Counted from the stretch's first letter, positions 1 to 12,201 are shown. The stretch is DNA of 64,000 bases from Cryptomeria japonica (GCF_030272615.1 NC_081414.1:826050896-826114895); one strand, 5' to 3'. Made by a program: numbers and translations. Notes: generated from the letters alone by a model not told the origin.

Positions 1-2
1 TG

Positions 3-125
3 ATCGAGGACAGAGAGCAGGGCACGCTCTCGGAGGTCATTGAGCAACATGGGGGTGAGTGGACCTATGAGACCACCACAGCCAGGACCAGGAGGGACAT
101 CATCCGTGAGACATGGCAGGGATGA
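3..125 (+). CDS. C-terminal tail of an unidentified ORF, cut by the window start
   Basis: An open frame enters from the left edge and stops at TGA 123-125, giving about 40 residues rich in E, R, T and G, ending in WQG. Local base composition is clearly more GC-rich than the rest of the window, which suggests real coding sequence. It runs opposite to element G and lies downstream of G's integrase. Tat-lineage elements are known to carry additional, often antisense ORFs between pol and the 3' LTR, so this may be such an ORF. It could instead belong to a separate transposon. The product is not recognised. Confidence 0.35.
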   Translation: MEDREQGTLSEVIEQHGGEWTYETTTARTRRDIIRETWQG

Positions 126-1824
126 GGAGGACAGAGGGAGCACCCAGTGATAGAGGCACGTGCTCCTTAGGACAGACAGTGAACATTATGTAGTTTGACA
201 TTTTGTGTAGTCAGCCTGCGGGCCATACTTAGGATAGACAGTCCAATTTTGTACTCCAATATTAGTGTGATATATGATATGATATGCATCGATATGATGG
301 GATGCAATGTGTTATGACTGATGTTATTTTCTATGTATGGATGACTTATGCACTATTGATGTATCATTATGGAACATGTATGGATGTATTTTTTTTATGT
401 GTTTTTGATACATTGATAATATGAAATGGATAAAATACTTAATGTGATGCTTAATATAATGCAAATGCACTAACCAAGTGGATGCAGGATGCAGCTTATG
501 TTTTTGGAGAAATCGAAGCACTAGACCGAACTGACTATCCGAACTAATGGAAGAAATGTTAGTAAGAAGAAAATGAGACGGAGGACAGGTAGAGACGAAG
601 AAAAACTTACTTTCAGTAATGCACTTTGTAGGTGAGAACCTTTATTTTAATGTAGCAAAATGGATGCGTAGCATCATGGCATGGAAGGCTAGAGCTGAAA
701 TGCAACCCTTTTTGCAAAAGACAGACACATCACAGACAAACAACAATCACAACAAAAAAGAAAAGGACCATGAACCATCCCAATCACAATAAATCACTTA
801 GTGACATCATCGAGCAACATAGGAACATGACTGAAGCCAAAGATAAATCAATAAAAGATAAGATGCACAAATTCCAATAAGGAAAACAAACATCTTGATC
901 TTCATTGTCAAAAGTTGAAAATGCTGATAGGAAGATCATGCTGTCTGATTTCAAGGAATGCGGTACCCCGTCTAAGATAGGACACAGTCTGGTTTCGAGT
1001 ATACCACACCCTGTATAAGGCCCATGATAGTGTGCCAAGGATGAATGATAGTGTTGATGCTGATGTTCGATTGATAAGACAATTCTGATCAGTTTGAATG
1101 TCTGGTTTGATGGAAAAAGTTCATCTGTTTAAGCATGATTTCATTTAAAGCACAGTGTTTGATTGCATGTCGTTGGATGTATGCTCAGTGATCTGTCGAT
1201 GCACAAAGGGGATATTTTTTCTGTTTTTCTTTTTGAGATTTTACAATTTTTTTGTGTTCATTTTTTCAGGACTTTATATGATTTTTTTGGATTATTTTAG
1301 GACATTTTTCAATTTTTAAGAGATTTTTTTAGGACATTATTTGATTTTTTTGGATTATTTCAGGACATTTTTCAATTTAGAAGCTCCAGTGATTGATCAT
1401 GACAAATGGAGCGTACCCAATGCACATCAGAAAGACATATATAGAAGCCCAGACCGGAATGTATGCACAAGAAACGGAGTATGCAAGACAATGATGTTGA
1501 CCAATCACAGGTCTAGAACAGAACAATGAGTCAAGACAAAGATAGGCATGATAAACCGACTGAGAGAGAGCATAATTTAGAGGTCATGACAGATGACGGA
1601 GCAATGATCTTGATTTACACATGGTGCCTATTTGCCAGGTTTTCACCATGGTACATGCCCAAAGTGCCTGTTTGCCAGGTTTTCACCAGAGGGTGAATCA
1701 TTTTTTTTTTACTCTTTTTTTTTTCTTTTGCTTTTTCAATTTTTTTGTATTTGTTCGCTTTTTTCACTTTTTTTTTGTATTTTTTCAGGATCATACTTGA
1801 AGAAGTGCTGATAGAAAATTATGC
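126..1824. other. Non-coding 3' region of element G
   Basis: No credible coding region is seen here. On the plus strand there are long T-rich runs (1215-1370 and 1680-1790), which are A/purine-rich on the element's own strand. A diverged direct repeat of about 24 bp, containing GCCAGGTTTTCACCA, occurs at about 1627-1650 and 1662-1688. The first ~540 bases differ in composition and may belong to another element. No LTR copy was found. Confidence 0.5.
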
Positions 1825-2898
1825 CTAGTACTTGTGAAGGTGCATGCTATTGACAGGATCAAACAAAGGTTCACCTTCTGGAGTGGCAAGCTGATATGCC
1901 CCCGAGCCATAGGCTGCAGTCACTATGAAAGGCCCAACCCAATTAGTTTTAAACTTACCTTTGATGATGTCAGTAAACTGTGCATTCTTAGGGTTTGCCT
2001 TTAAAACCAGATCTCCCACTTCGAAGTGTCACCCTTTGACCTTCTTATTATAAGAGCGATGGAGACGGTTTTGACTTGCAAATGTGTCAGGGCTGTTTGA
2101 CGTTTCTCATCTAACATCTCAAGCTGATGCAACCGAGAGACTCTGTGTGTCTCATCATCAATCAAGTGTTGCAAGGAAACATGCAAGGAAGGAATCTCCA
2201 CTTTCAAAGGTAAAATGGCTTCCGCACCATACACCAAGGAATTAGGTGTTGCGCCAGTAGGTGTGCAGATAGAAGTGCGATAAGCGAACATGCCAATCTC
2301 GACCAGCATCATTGACAACCTTTTTCAGGATCTTGATAATGGTTTTATTTGATGCTTCAGCTTGACCATTCCCCTGTGGATAGTATGGACTGGAGAAACG
2401 GTGTTGGATATGAAACTTTTCACAGAGTTCCTTGACATCTTTATTCTTGAAGGGGCGACCATTATCAGTGACTATGGAAAGAGGAACCCCATACTGGCAT
2501 ATGATATAATTCAATAGGAATTTTGAAATTTGCACACCAGTGATATAGGTCATGGGGACAACCTCGATCCATTTTGTAAAATACTTTGTGGCTGTAATGA
2601 TAAACTTGTGTCCATTTGCAGATGTCGGGTGAATCTTGCCAATAAGATCCAATCCCCATTGAGAAAAGGGCCATGGAGATATGACATAATGAAGCTCTTG
2701 GGCTAGTGCATGAATGTAGTTTCCATGAATCTGACATTTGTAGCACTTCTTAACAAAATTATGAACATCTTTTTCCAGAGTGGGCCAATAATACCCAGCA
2801 TGAATCAACTTTTTGGCTAAGCTCAAACCATTGAAATGGCCCCCACATATACCATCATGAAACTCGTGTAAAGCCATTTGTGCTTCGTCATAATCCAA
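1825..2898 (-). pseudogene. Element G integrase, decayed
   Basis: Integrase inserts the cDNA copy into host DNA. The N-terminal zinc-binding part is visible near the start, with paired His and a CYKC pair. The catalytic core follows, with the first Asp in GLDLIG (codon 2647-2649), the second in VTDNGRPF and the Glu in GNGQAEAS. A C-terminal GPY/F module is present, with WVGPF, followed by the usual end near LHKY. The core is open from 2898 to 2242, then the frame shifts (2001-2318) and returns to the first frame by 2019. The block just upstream at 2899-2970 is in frame but separated by a TGA at 2971. The gene is certainly integrase and certainly non-functional as read. Confidence 0.9.
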
Positions 2899-2970
2899 AC
2901 GCCTGAGGAGGGTATGGTCAAAAGAACGACGGTAAAGGGTGTCGGCAATGATGACATATTTGGCTATCTG

Positions 2971-3837
2971 TCAGATGAAGGCTCGGTGTTGGTTAGTGGA
3001 AAGGTTAGGTGGTAGGGTTTGGGATTTCAAATATTGATATACATCATTGTACCATGGGGAGTTGGGACCAACAAGAATGCACATCACATCTGCTATCGAA
3101 ATGTCAAAAGAATGAACCAGCAACTGTTCGACTAAAAATTCACATTTGTCCATATTGTGGGGCATATTCAACATGGAAGCAATCATAGCCATCACATCTG
3201 CTGACTTGTTTTGCATTCTTGGAACTTGATTGAAATGGATAGCCATGAATTTTGTCTTGAAGAAGTCTACCATATGCTTATAGGGAATAAGCTTTTCATC
3301 TTTTATTTCGTAGTCATCATTCACTTGTCGGATGACTAACTGAGAATCTCCGTAGACTTGTAAATGTGTGATATTCCAGTGGACCACTACTCGGAGTCCT
3401 ATGACCAGTGCTTCATACTTTGCAATGTTGTTGGTACAATGGAAAGTGATTCTGTAGGACTTGGGAATAGCATCACCTTGAGGGGTGACAAACAAGATGC
3501 CTGCGTCGGACCCAAACTTGGTATGGGACCCATCAAAGTATAACTTCCATTCATTAGAAGATGTAAGAGCAAAGACTGATTCATCTAGAAAATTGGTCAA
3601 CATGGGATGATCATCATAAATAGGAGCCTCTGCAAGTTGATCTGCTATGACTTGTCCTTTTATTGCCTTTTGCTCCATATACTCAATGTCAAATTCACTG
3701 AGAATCATAACCCACTTTGCTAGGTGACCTGCCAAAGCTGCTCTGCTAAGCAAGTATTTTAGGGGATCAATTTTTGCAACCAACAATGTTTGGTGATTTA
3801 ACATATAATGTTGATTTTTTTGTGTTGCAAATACCAC
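2971..3837 (-). pseudogene. Element G RNase H end plus second (archaeal-type) RNase H domain
   Basis: The first third is the end of the ordinary RT-linked RNase H region. It is followed by a separate domain with YFDGSHTKFGSDAG, NIAKYEALVIGL and YGDSQLVIRQV, which carry the expected D, E and D acidic positions, and a final NKSADVMAM block. This second domain is typical of Tat/Ogre/Retand gypsy elements, where it sits before integrase. It is in the same frame as the upstream RT block, from which it is separated by a TGA at 3913-3915, and as the integrase block, separated by a TGA at 2971-2973. Both stops fit CGA-to-TGA changes. Confidence 0.88.
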
Positions 3838-3912
3838 TGCTAAGCATGCCCTTTCAATAGTTGAATAATTGAGCTCATAGCCTACTAGTGTCCGGCTGAT
3901 ATAATAAATAGC

Positions 3913-6258
3913 TCACTCTTTGCCGTTCTCATCCTGTTGGGCCAAGAGAACTCCTAGTGCCGTTTTAGTTACAAAAATATACAATATAAATGGCTTTCCT
4001 TTTATAGGAGGCATTAGAATAGGTGGCGACAATAAATAGTCTTTGAGAGCTTGAAAGGTTGATTGACATTGCTCAATCCATTTAAAAGCAACACCTTTAT
4101 GCAATAGATGCTGGAATGGATGACATTTGTCGGCCAACTGAGCTATGAAGTGGCGGATTGATTGTAGATTTCCTTGCAGACTTCTTAATTGCCAGAGATT
4201 TGAAGGTGGAGGCATATCCATTATTGCTTTAACCTTGGCAGGGTCAAACTCAATGCCTCTTTGAGAAACAATGTACCCTAGTAATTTGCCAGTTGTGACA
4301 CCAAAGACACACTTCTTTGGATTGAGTTTGAGCTTGTAAGTCTCCATTCGGTCAAATATTGGGCCCAGGATGGCTAAATGACTATCTCTTATGACAGATT
4401 TGCATAATAAGTCATCAACATAGTCCTCCATCAAAGTATGCATGAAATCATGAAAAATTGTCGTCATTGCTCTTTGATATGTTGCGCCTGTATTTTTAAG
4501 ACCAAAGGGCATCACATTCCAACAGTAGGTACCCCAAGCACATGTGACTGCAGTCTTATGCTGATCTTTAGGAGCAATGCGAATTTGGTTATAGCCAAAG
4601 AAACCATCCATCAATGAAAGAATCTCATATCCAGTAGTCATGTCAACTATGATGTCGATATTTGGCAATGGAAAATCATCTTTAGGGCATGCTTTATTAA
4701 GATCCCTAAAATCTATATAGATTCTGATGCCCCCAGTCACTTTTCTAACTGGTACCAAATTTGAAATCCAGTCTGCATAATCGATGGGTCTGATAAAGCC
4801 CACATCCAGTAGTTTCTTCAGTTTGACTTTGACCAAAAGAGCCACCTGGGGATGCATCTTTCTAAGTTTTTGTTTGACAGGCATGGCATCTGCTTTTAAT
4901 GGAAAATGATGAAGGACTAATTCTGGATCAAGGCCAGGCATATCTGCATAGGACCATGCAAAGCTGATCTTCTTCTCAAGAAAGAAATTGACAAAATCTA
5001 TCTTTTCCTGTTGTGATAGAGAAGCAGCAAAATGAATGACCTTAGGGTTGTCAGGTGTACCCAAATTGATTTCTTCGGTCATTTCCATAGGTAATGTTGA
5101 TTTATCCTGACTTGATAGGGGTATGTCCACTCTTCCACCTTTGGGCGCCTCAGAGAGGTTTTCACCCGCAGGTACGTCTTTTATTTTTACTTTTGTATGA
5201 TCAGAGAGTGCCTTACGGTTTTCACTCAAAGATCTATGCTTTTGATTTTTTACTGTTTCTTTTCTTTTTTCATTTTGATGACTGGAAGATGGAGTTGACT
5301 CCCCAAAATATGCTGTGGAATCTAGGTCAATAGCAAATCCCGCCTTTTGATCACCTTGTGGTATGCCTTCCTGTAGTCCAAGGAATTCTGCAATTGCTTC
5401 GTCATTTTGAAAATAGTCCAATGTGAGTGGTTGTTGTTGGTCATGTTGGATAAGTTGGGGATAGATGAGGGGCATGGCATCATCAGTTGTAAGGAGAGAA
5501 AGGGTTGATATGGTAAAGATGTAAACATCTGTGGTGTCACTATCCGAACTGCTTGTATCTGATTCGGAGCTTGGATCCCAGAATGACTCTATCCAAGCAT
5601 GAGGACATGTTTTAGGAAGAGGAGTTATTTCATGTTTTTCTTCCATAGGAAAATTATCAGGGTCAAGGAAAATATTGTCGAGGGAATAGGAGCTAGAAGA
5701 AAAAGAACTCCACTCCCATTCATTGGAATCAGTTTCGGGTCGGGTATCGTCAGGTGTTATTTCATCATCAGAGTCATGCCCTTTTCTACACGTGGGCACT
5801 TTGGAAGATGAGGGTCCAATTCGCAATGGTACAAAACCTAACCCTAAAGTTGAGGGTCGCATCTTGGGTATAACAGGTTCTAGCCTTCCATTGTTGTTTA
5901 GGCCTAAGCCACTGCAGTCGTCATATCCTTTCTTTTGCAGCATAGTAAATCCTTTGCCATATCGTTCCATTGGAAACCTGATAGGTGGGGTCTCAGTTGG
6001 ATCTTTGTAAAGCCAATCTATGACATCATCATCTAAAGTTTCTTTGTCAAGTTCACCCCATCTTGTAAATGTAGTGGGAGGCTGATATTGAATAACAACC
6101 TTAGGTTCCTTTTGCAATAAATGCGGTTTGCCATATGATTTTGGAGATATTGGTAAATTCTCGATGAGGAATGTTTGATCCATTGAATATTCTCCGCATC
6201 CTTGGTCCTGTATCTTCAATTTTCCTTTGACAGCATCTAACAATTCATTAGGATCCAC
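3913..6258 (-). CDS. Element G pol segment: G-patch-like motif and reverse transcriptase
   Basis: This is an open stretch of 781 codons, the longest in the window. Near residues 105-145 is a glycine-rich segment (KKGYDDCSGLGL and later STLGLGF) resembling a G-patch. An acidic, serine-rich linker with DSDDE and SSSSYS runs follows. The RT occupies roughly residues 400-770, with IDFRDLNKACPKDDFPLPNI, FFGYNQI, the catalytic YVDD (4411-4422) and LGYIVS. RT copies element RNA to cDNA in the particle. It is part of a polyprotein, so it has no start codon of its own. The open frame ends at a TGA (3913-3915) before the RNase H region, so the polyprotein is cut. Confidence 0.9.
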   Translation of the reverse strand: MDPNELLDAVKGKLKIQDQGCGEYSMDQTFLIENLPISPKSYGKPHLLQKEPKVVIQYQPPTTFTRWGELDKETLDDDVIDWLYKDPTETPPIRFPMERYGKGFTMLQKKGYDDCSGLGLNNNGRLEPVIPKMRPSTLGLGFVPLRIGPSSSKVPTCRKGHDSDDEITPDDTRPETDSNEWEWSSFSSSSYSLDNIFLDPDNFPMEEKHEITPLPKTCPHAWIESFWDPSSESDTSSSDSDTTDVYIFTISTLSLLTTDDAMPLIYPQLIQHDQQQPLTLDYFQNDEAIAEFLGLQEGIPQGDQKAGFAIDLDSTAYFGESTPSSSHQNEKRKETVKNQKHRSLSENRKALSDHTKVKIKDVPAGENLSEAPKGGRVDIPLSSQDKSTLPMEMTEEINLGTPDNPKVIHFAASLSQQEKIDFVNFFLEKKISFAWSYADMPGLDPELVLHHFPLKADAMPVKQKLRKMHPQVALLVKVKLKKLLDVGFIRPIDYADWISNLVPVRKVTGGIRIYIDFRDLNKACPKDDFPLPNIDIIVDMTTGYEILSLMDGFFGYNQIRIAPKDQHKTAVTCAWGTYCWNVMPFGLKNTGATYQRAMTTIFHDFMHTLMEDYVDDLLCKSVIRDSHLAILGPIFDRMETYKLKLNPKKCVFGVTTGKLLGYIVSQRGIEFDPAKVKAIMDMPPPSNLWQLRSLQGNLQSIRHFIAQLADKCHPFQHLLHKGVAFKWIEQCQSTFQALKDYLLSPPILMPPIKGKPFILYIFVTKTALGVLLAQQDENGKE

Positions 6259-7260
6259 ATAGCTATGTGATTTGGCCTCTCTATTGAATGGGACTTGCTA
6301 CTGAGGGGTATCCTTTAGAGTAGCACAAAATTGAAATGGATTAGGATCTCCTAGAATTGTTATCTCAGTTCCATTGTAAGGATATTTTAAACATTGATGA
6401 TAAGTGGATGGAACTGCTTTCATTGCGTGGATCCATGGATGGCCAAGGATCATATTATAAGGGAGATCAAGGTCTAGGACCTACAGGAAAGTGTTTTCTG
6501 TCACTGGACTAACTCTAATAGGAAATGTAATTATCCCTTTGGATGGGCGCTCAACATCATCATATTCTTTGATTGTTATTCTTTTGGAAGCATCAATGTC
6601 ATTTTCTATATAACCAAGGCCAATGACCACTCAAAAGGTACAAATATTAAGACCCGCTCCACCATCTATCAAGACTCGTCGGATTTTGCAATTATGGACA
6701 AAGACTTCAAGGTGTAAAGGATCATTATGAGGGAGCTTATCAGGTGAGATATCATTATCAAAAAATGTGACATTTTGGGAAATAGCTAGATGTCCAATCC
6801 AGGCTTGAAACTAGTCAACATCAATGTCTATCGAGACAGTGGACTCAATTAAAGCTTTATCCAGGACTACACGATGCATGGGGGACATTTTCAAAAACTC
6901 AAGGATTGATATTTGTGCAGGTGTCTTTCCTAGATGATCCAAGAGATTATACTGACTTGTAGGAGTTGGTTTGGGAGGAGCTACAGGAGCTCCTTTCAGG
7001 ACTATTTTGGATCAACGAGTGGTGACTGCGCAAGAAGGATCTTGTCCCTTTATTCTTAGGGTGGAAACATACTCATTTGATGCTCGGAAACAATTGATGA
7101 CATTGTTATAACCAGTGTTTGCATAATTTGTTGTTTGAGTAGAGTTTGAAGAAGACGCCTTACCCTTATCATGATCAAGAAAAGGAGTTTTGAAAATGGT
7201 ATGATCAGTGGTAGAGGTTGCATGGGGTGGATCTACCTCAATTACTCCTTGCTCTAGCAA
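6259..7260 (-). pseudogene. Element G aspartic protease region
   Basis: Reading the minus strand in the polyprotein frame gives an aspartic protease with LIDGGAGLNIC at the active site (Asp codon 6664-6666), a downstream VIGLGY block and an ILGHPWIH motif. The protease would cleave the Gag-Pol polyprotein. Several in-frame stops interrupt it, including one just after the active site and others near 6480 and 6810. The N-terminal 7012-7260 portion is a polar linker. DGG in place of the more familiar DSG/DTG is common in plant gypsy elements and is not by itself a defect. Confidence 0.8.
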
Positions 7261-7263
7261 ATC

Positions 7264-9981
7264 TTAAATCATATGTTTCAATTGAAAACATGATGCGGTC
7301 TTATGTCCTTTGGACCGATGATACACACAGTATGCATTATCATTCCACCAATGTGGTTTTACCACTAGTTTTGCCTTGATATCTAGTAGCTTAATAAATT
7401 TTGCTTGTATTAATTGCTTCATTACCGACTCAATAGGCTCTCCCAATGGCGTAAATTGTCGAGGAGGCCCATCCCTTGATCGGAAAGGTTTGCGCTGTTG
7501 GCTTTGTTGCTAGCCTTGTTGTTGATTATATTGTTGAAGATGTTGTTGGTATTGCGGTTGAGTAACATTGCTCACTAGTGTCTAATTTTGTTCCATAGTT
7601 GACATATTAAAAACACTTAATTTCTTGATTGTGAATGGGGGTTGATTTTTATTCACCGCTCTTGCATCAACAACTCCATCATTAGTGACATTCTTGTTCT
7701 TATACCAAAATCTATTTCTGTCCCCTAAATTGTTAGTGTTGTCACTGTCTTTGTTAAGCTTAATGATTCCTTTAGCTACCAGAGCAGTTTTAATATTCAT
7801 CCCTTTCTTAATGAGTTTCTCAATAGTACTGGGACTTTTCAATTTCAGTTCATACAACATTTCTGGGACCAAATTTTGGATAAACAGATTCACTTGTTGT
7901 TCTTCTGGTATATCAAGGGAAGAATGACTATACAAGCTTCGCCATCGTTGCAAAAAAGTCACTAATGGTTCACCTTGCTTTTGCTTGGTGTTGCATAAAT
8001 CTAACATAGTCACATCACTGTCGATGTTGAATGCAAAGTGAGATATAAACTTTTGAGCCAATTCAGACCAAGTCTTTATATTTCCTAGTAGATGCGAATA
8101 CCAATCCATGGCTTGTCCTGTGAGACTTCGTGCAAATAATCGCATTAAATATGTCTCCTCATAGCTCACTTCAGTACATGCCGCGAAAAATGCTCGAATG
8201 TGATCTTTTGGATTGCCATTCCCTTTATATTTCTCAAAATTAGGTGCCTCAAAATGTTTAGGGAATGGAGGCATGTATAAGCTCTTATCAAATGGATTAG
8301 GACACAAATCCTGATTTGTATACAACTTCTTTGTTCCTTTAGTTTCTAATGTGTCAACTTGTCATTGAAATTTCTCAAGTTGTTGCGCAATTGTATCAGA
8401 TTTTGGAGGTCCATCATTAATCCCAGTGGGTACTCTTTGTCAATACATCGTATTTCCGATCGGTTGTTGATGTTCTGAAATGGCCGTTTTTGGTGTCTCC
8501 GGCATATAATGTTCTTGGTACATCTCTTGTTGTTGTGGTTGTGCCATGCCTTGATACCGACTTTGTTTTTGTACTTCTTGGAGCCTACGTTGATATTGCA
8601 ATTGAGTAGGTTGTTGATATTGCACAGGCGCCAATTGCGGTTGTGAAGTATGATAGCTTGTTTGCCTTGGCATATATTGAGGCACATGTTGGTGTTGAGG
8701 CTGACAAGTCAGAATTTATTGACTTTGTGCCAATTGTTGTCATGGTGTATATCCCATCACTTGTAAAAGCCTTTGTTTAGGTGTTTTTCATTGCTTCTCC
8801 TTAAGATGGGGTATGGCACTTGCATTAACTTGCTATGTTGTTTGTCCAATCCACTATGATGGTTGCAAGTTTGCATTAACTTGTAATGGTGCAGAGGGCA
8901 CTACAATGTGTTGTCGAATGTAGTATTGTTGTTGTTGTACATTACTTGTTTGCACATTTGATTGTACCTTTTGTGGATTACTCAATTGTTGCAACAATTG
9001 TTGTTGATGCAAACCACTATCCGTAGCTCTTTGTGTCGCCATTATCGAAGGATCTATCACAATAGTGTTTGGCAAATATATTGAACTTAACGGGACATAA
9101 GAAATTTGTTGCATTGTGGAATTGCTTTGGACATTAGTGATATCAGGCATTCCAGTTGTGAAGCTTTCCTACATCTTAGATTTTGATCCAATTTTATGCA
9201 TGTAAGGAACCACTTCTTGTTGAGGGACAGCTGTCAATATTTGAGTGGTCTTCATTTGATCTTGTGTTACAGGTGTTGTGTTGAACAATGGATTATTTAT
9301 TGTCTCAAATGGTTACTTTTGAGGAATAGTCACTGTCAATGCCTTTGAAGCACGTTTACTCATCAAGGTAGGCTGAGTTTCTAGTTGCACATTTTCTTCA
9401 TTTGGATGCGGAGAGAAACTTAACAACTCACCGCCTTGTTGTTTTTGCACATTGACTTGCTCACTTAGGGAGGTCACATTACTCATCATGTTAAGATATT
9501 TTTGTGGAAACATTTTAAAGACTTTGTTCAAGACCTTATCCATCTTTTTTGTTATCTTTGGATCTTGAAGGAACATGTCAACATCATCAGAAGCATCAGA
9601 ATCTGATGAAGAATCTGGTTGGACATTTGGATTCGTTTCTTGGTGAATGCCTTGATCTGAACCAAATCCTTGTGAGAGGGTTTGTTCTTCATACAATGTT
9701 TGTATTTCATGTTGCAAGTTTGGTTGATTCCAATCGAGAGGTGCAATTCCTCTTGGAGTTGGTGGAACACTCCCATGTCCTGGTTTCATAGGTACAAACA
9801 CTGGTTCATATAATGGAGGTGGTCCAAGTTGAACCATTCCATATGGTGGTAATGATGTGTTTGATGAACCTTCAATTTGTACTATTTTACTGGTTTGAAA
9901 TTGTGAATTTGATATGTTGTCAATGGGTTGATATGTTGGATCACCCATGTTTTTAGATTTTGATCTTGTTTCAATAGGCAT
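7264..9981 (-). pseudogene. Element G Gag, Q-rich N-terminal half, gag domain and CHHC zinc knuckle
   Basis: The ATG at 9979-9981 opens with MPIETRSKSKNMGD and starts the polyprotein frame. Residues from about 250 to 540 (8440-9150) are strongly glutamine-rich. A retrotransposon gag domain lies at 7582-8325, with FEKYKGNGNPKDHIRAF, MDWYSHL and TFLQRWRSLYS. A knuckle of CX2HX4HX4C form lies at 7288-7329; the second metal ligand is His, as is usual in Tat Gags. In-frame stops occur near 9313, 8840, 8435 and 7575, among others. Gag packages RNA and forms the particle. The Q-rich stretch is far longer than a typical linker. Confidence 0.85.
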
Positions 9982-11198
9982 GTCACTTATGCAAATGCAA
10001 TATTTTTGGAATTTTTCAAGGATAATGTTTGATATGCAACTAAATGCAAACTAAATAGATGAAAATGCAATCTATGGCAAGAGTGCAATCTATGTTTTTG
10101 GCTGTTTTGAAGATTTTGACAAACTTTTTGGAATGCAAATCTAAGAAAGAGACCCTTAGGAAACTGAAATGATGTCTAGACCTCAAAGGACAAAAGGACC
10201 AAGTGACAAAAGGACAAAATGATAAAGTCTCCCCTATATGCTTGGATACTAAGCTAGGTTTGACCAAATGACAATAATGACATAAAGAGAAAAGGTTTGA
10301 TAAGGTCTAGACTTCTTAACAATGACTTAGGGTTTATCAAAGATTTGGATTACTCAAGTATGACAAGACCTAGTTTTGACACTATATGCTAAGGGACAAT
10401 TACTATGCAAATGACCTTAATATGATATGATAATGACTTAGGCTTAATGAGGAAACCTAGTGTATGACAATGGTATTACTCTAATGCAAGAGGACACATG
10501 CAAATGGATGACCCTTATTGATATGCAAAGGAGTATGACTTAGGTGAAACCTATTCTTGGTACTTGACAATGAACTTTGCAACATTCAACCTAGGATGAA
10601 CCTAAATCTAAGTGACATGAATGTTGAGATAAGATTTTGAACAATGTTTGACAACCATGTTTGAAGGTGTTTTGAACTTTGTTGAATGAAATACTCTTGT
10701 GTTTAACCTTGTTTTGAATCAATTTGCCTTGTTTTTCTGAAATGAGATTCAATTCAACTTTTGACAAGCAAAGAAGACAAGATACTTCAACTTAGACTCA
10801 AGACAATCATGCTCATTCACACATTTCTTATGGTAGGCAAGGACATTAGGTACTTGAGAGGTAGACTCATTATGGGATTCAAGGAGAATACATAGATGCT
10901 TGACCCCATGGGCTCCCCTCCATGACACTCACTTCTTAGGGCATCCAAGCATCAGTCCCCATGGAAATCTCCCCATGGTGAACTTAGTATCTCTTCCAAG
11001 TATCTGAACTTGTCCTTCTCAAGCAACTAGAAGGTTTTTTGGCCTCTAAAAACAAGGTGTTTAGTAAGGATTTATGTTAAACGTTACTCCTTGATGTCAC
11101 GCAAGCGTGATTGAGACATTAAGCCCATCAAGATACCAAACAAATGTAGTCACGCAAGCATGATTTAGACCGTGAGGCCCTACTTAGATGTTGATATG
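9982..11198 (-). other. Element G leader, left part
   Basis: This stretch is untranslated leader between PBS and gag, on the minus strand, with no credible ORF. At about 11096-11110 and 11151-11165 there are two copies of a GTCACGCAAGCRTGATT unit; the first contains the perfect inverted repeat CACGC-AA-GCGTG. The leader continues at 17207 on the far side of element C. Confidence 0.6.
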
Positions 11199-11203
11199 AG
11201 AAA

Positions 11204-12077
11204 TATTGGGAAAAATGGTGTCTCAACCTTGCATTTATGCGAGGTTACTATTTATAGTAAGTTTTCATTTGAGCACGAAATGGTGTGAAACTCTCCCTGA
11301 AGCTTCTGGTTGGCTAGATAAGCATTCCGGTAAAGTTGCATCGCAAGGTCACAGCTAGTTTTGAAGATATTAAAGTTTTCATCTTGGAGGGGTGTGATAA
11401 AATGTTTAAACTTAATTTTGGGGGCTTTAGAGGCTTCGAAATGCCCTGAAAAGTGGTCGTAACCGGTGCACTTCGCGAGCTTTCCGACACTTCAAACGAT
11501 TCGTCAATCGGACACCCGGTTCTCAAGTTATGGCCTCCAGAAGTTTGTACTCTTGAAATAGGAAAAATAATTTGTATCGGATACATAAATGAGCTGTAAA
11601 AGGGAGCGACACATGTTGATGTGTGCTTTAACATGTCATAGGGCATCTAGAAGGGAGATAAGGTCGGCTACACCTTATTGGGTGGTTTTAGCCCATGGTT
11701 TTGTAATACCGTTTGACGGTTTCTTGTATTGTATCTCCTATTTATGAGGTGTGTGAGATAGAGGTTGGGTGTAAGAGAGTCTTATGGCTATTGAGTTGCC
11801 TCTGAATCTCTGATTAGTGGTACTCCTGTGAAGAGCTTGCTCTGCAAGTATGTTGTAATCTGTTTTTGATTGCTGAATAAAATATTGAGCTACTTTTGGA
11901 GTGTGGGGTTTTTCTCCCGAAAGGGTTTTCCCCACGTAAATCACTGTGTTGTGGTATGAATGCTATTATATCTATTTCTATTTTTTTGTGACTATTGTAA
12001 TGATTTGAAAAAGTTTTGCATTACCCTCCTCTCAAGGTTAGTGTAGGAAGTTGTTTCCGCTACTTAACTTCCTTACA
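11204..12077 (+). repeat. Element C 5' LTR
   Basis: It starts TATTGGG, where the 3' copy starts TGTTGGG, and ends CCTTACA. It is 874 bp, 23 bp shorter than the 3' LTR because a segment bounded by GCA repeats is missing near 11470. A short CCC-GAAA-GGG stem-loop motif flanked by GTTTT blocks lies at about 11907-11938. Confidence 0.95.
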
Positions 12078-12079
12078 AG

Positions 12080-12092
12080 TGGTAGCAGAGCC
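12080..12092 (+). other. Element C primer-binding site
   Basis: TGGTAGCAGAGCC lies two bases after the LTR end. It matches the tRNA-iMet-type site TGGTATCAGAGCC with one mismatch, as is usual in plant copia elements. Confidence 0.9.
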
Positions 12093-12201
12093 TGATCACC
12101 TTTGGTTTCAATTGTGGGCAGTTGGGTTTTTTGAACTAATCCAGATTTGAGTGGGAGCTTGTGCAGAAGATGCTTTTTGATCTTGTTGCAGGAATATTTA
12201 G

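Noticed and set aside
4900-6010. Plus-strand open frames at 5094-5333, 5599-5811 and 5723-6010
   Set aside because: They are shadows of the 781-codon RT frame of element G.
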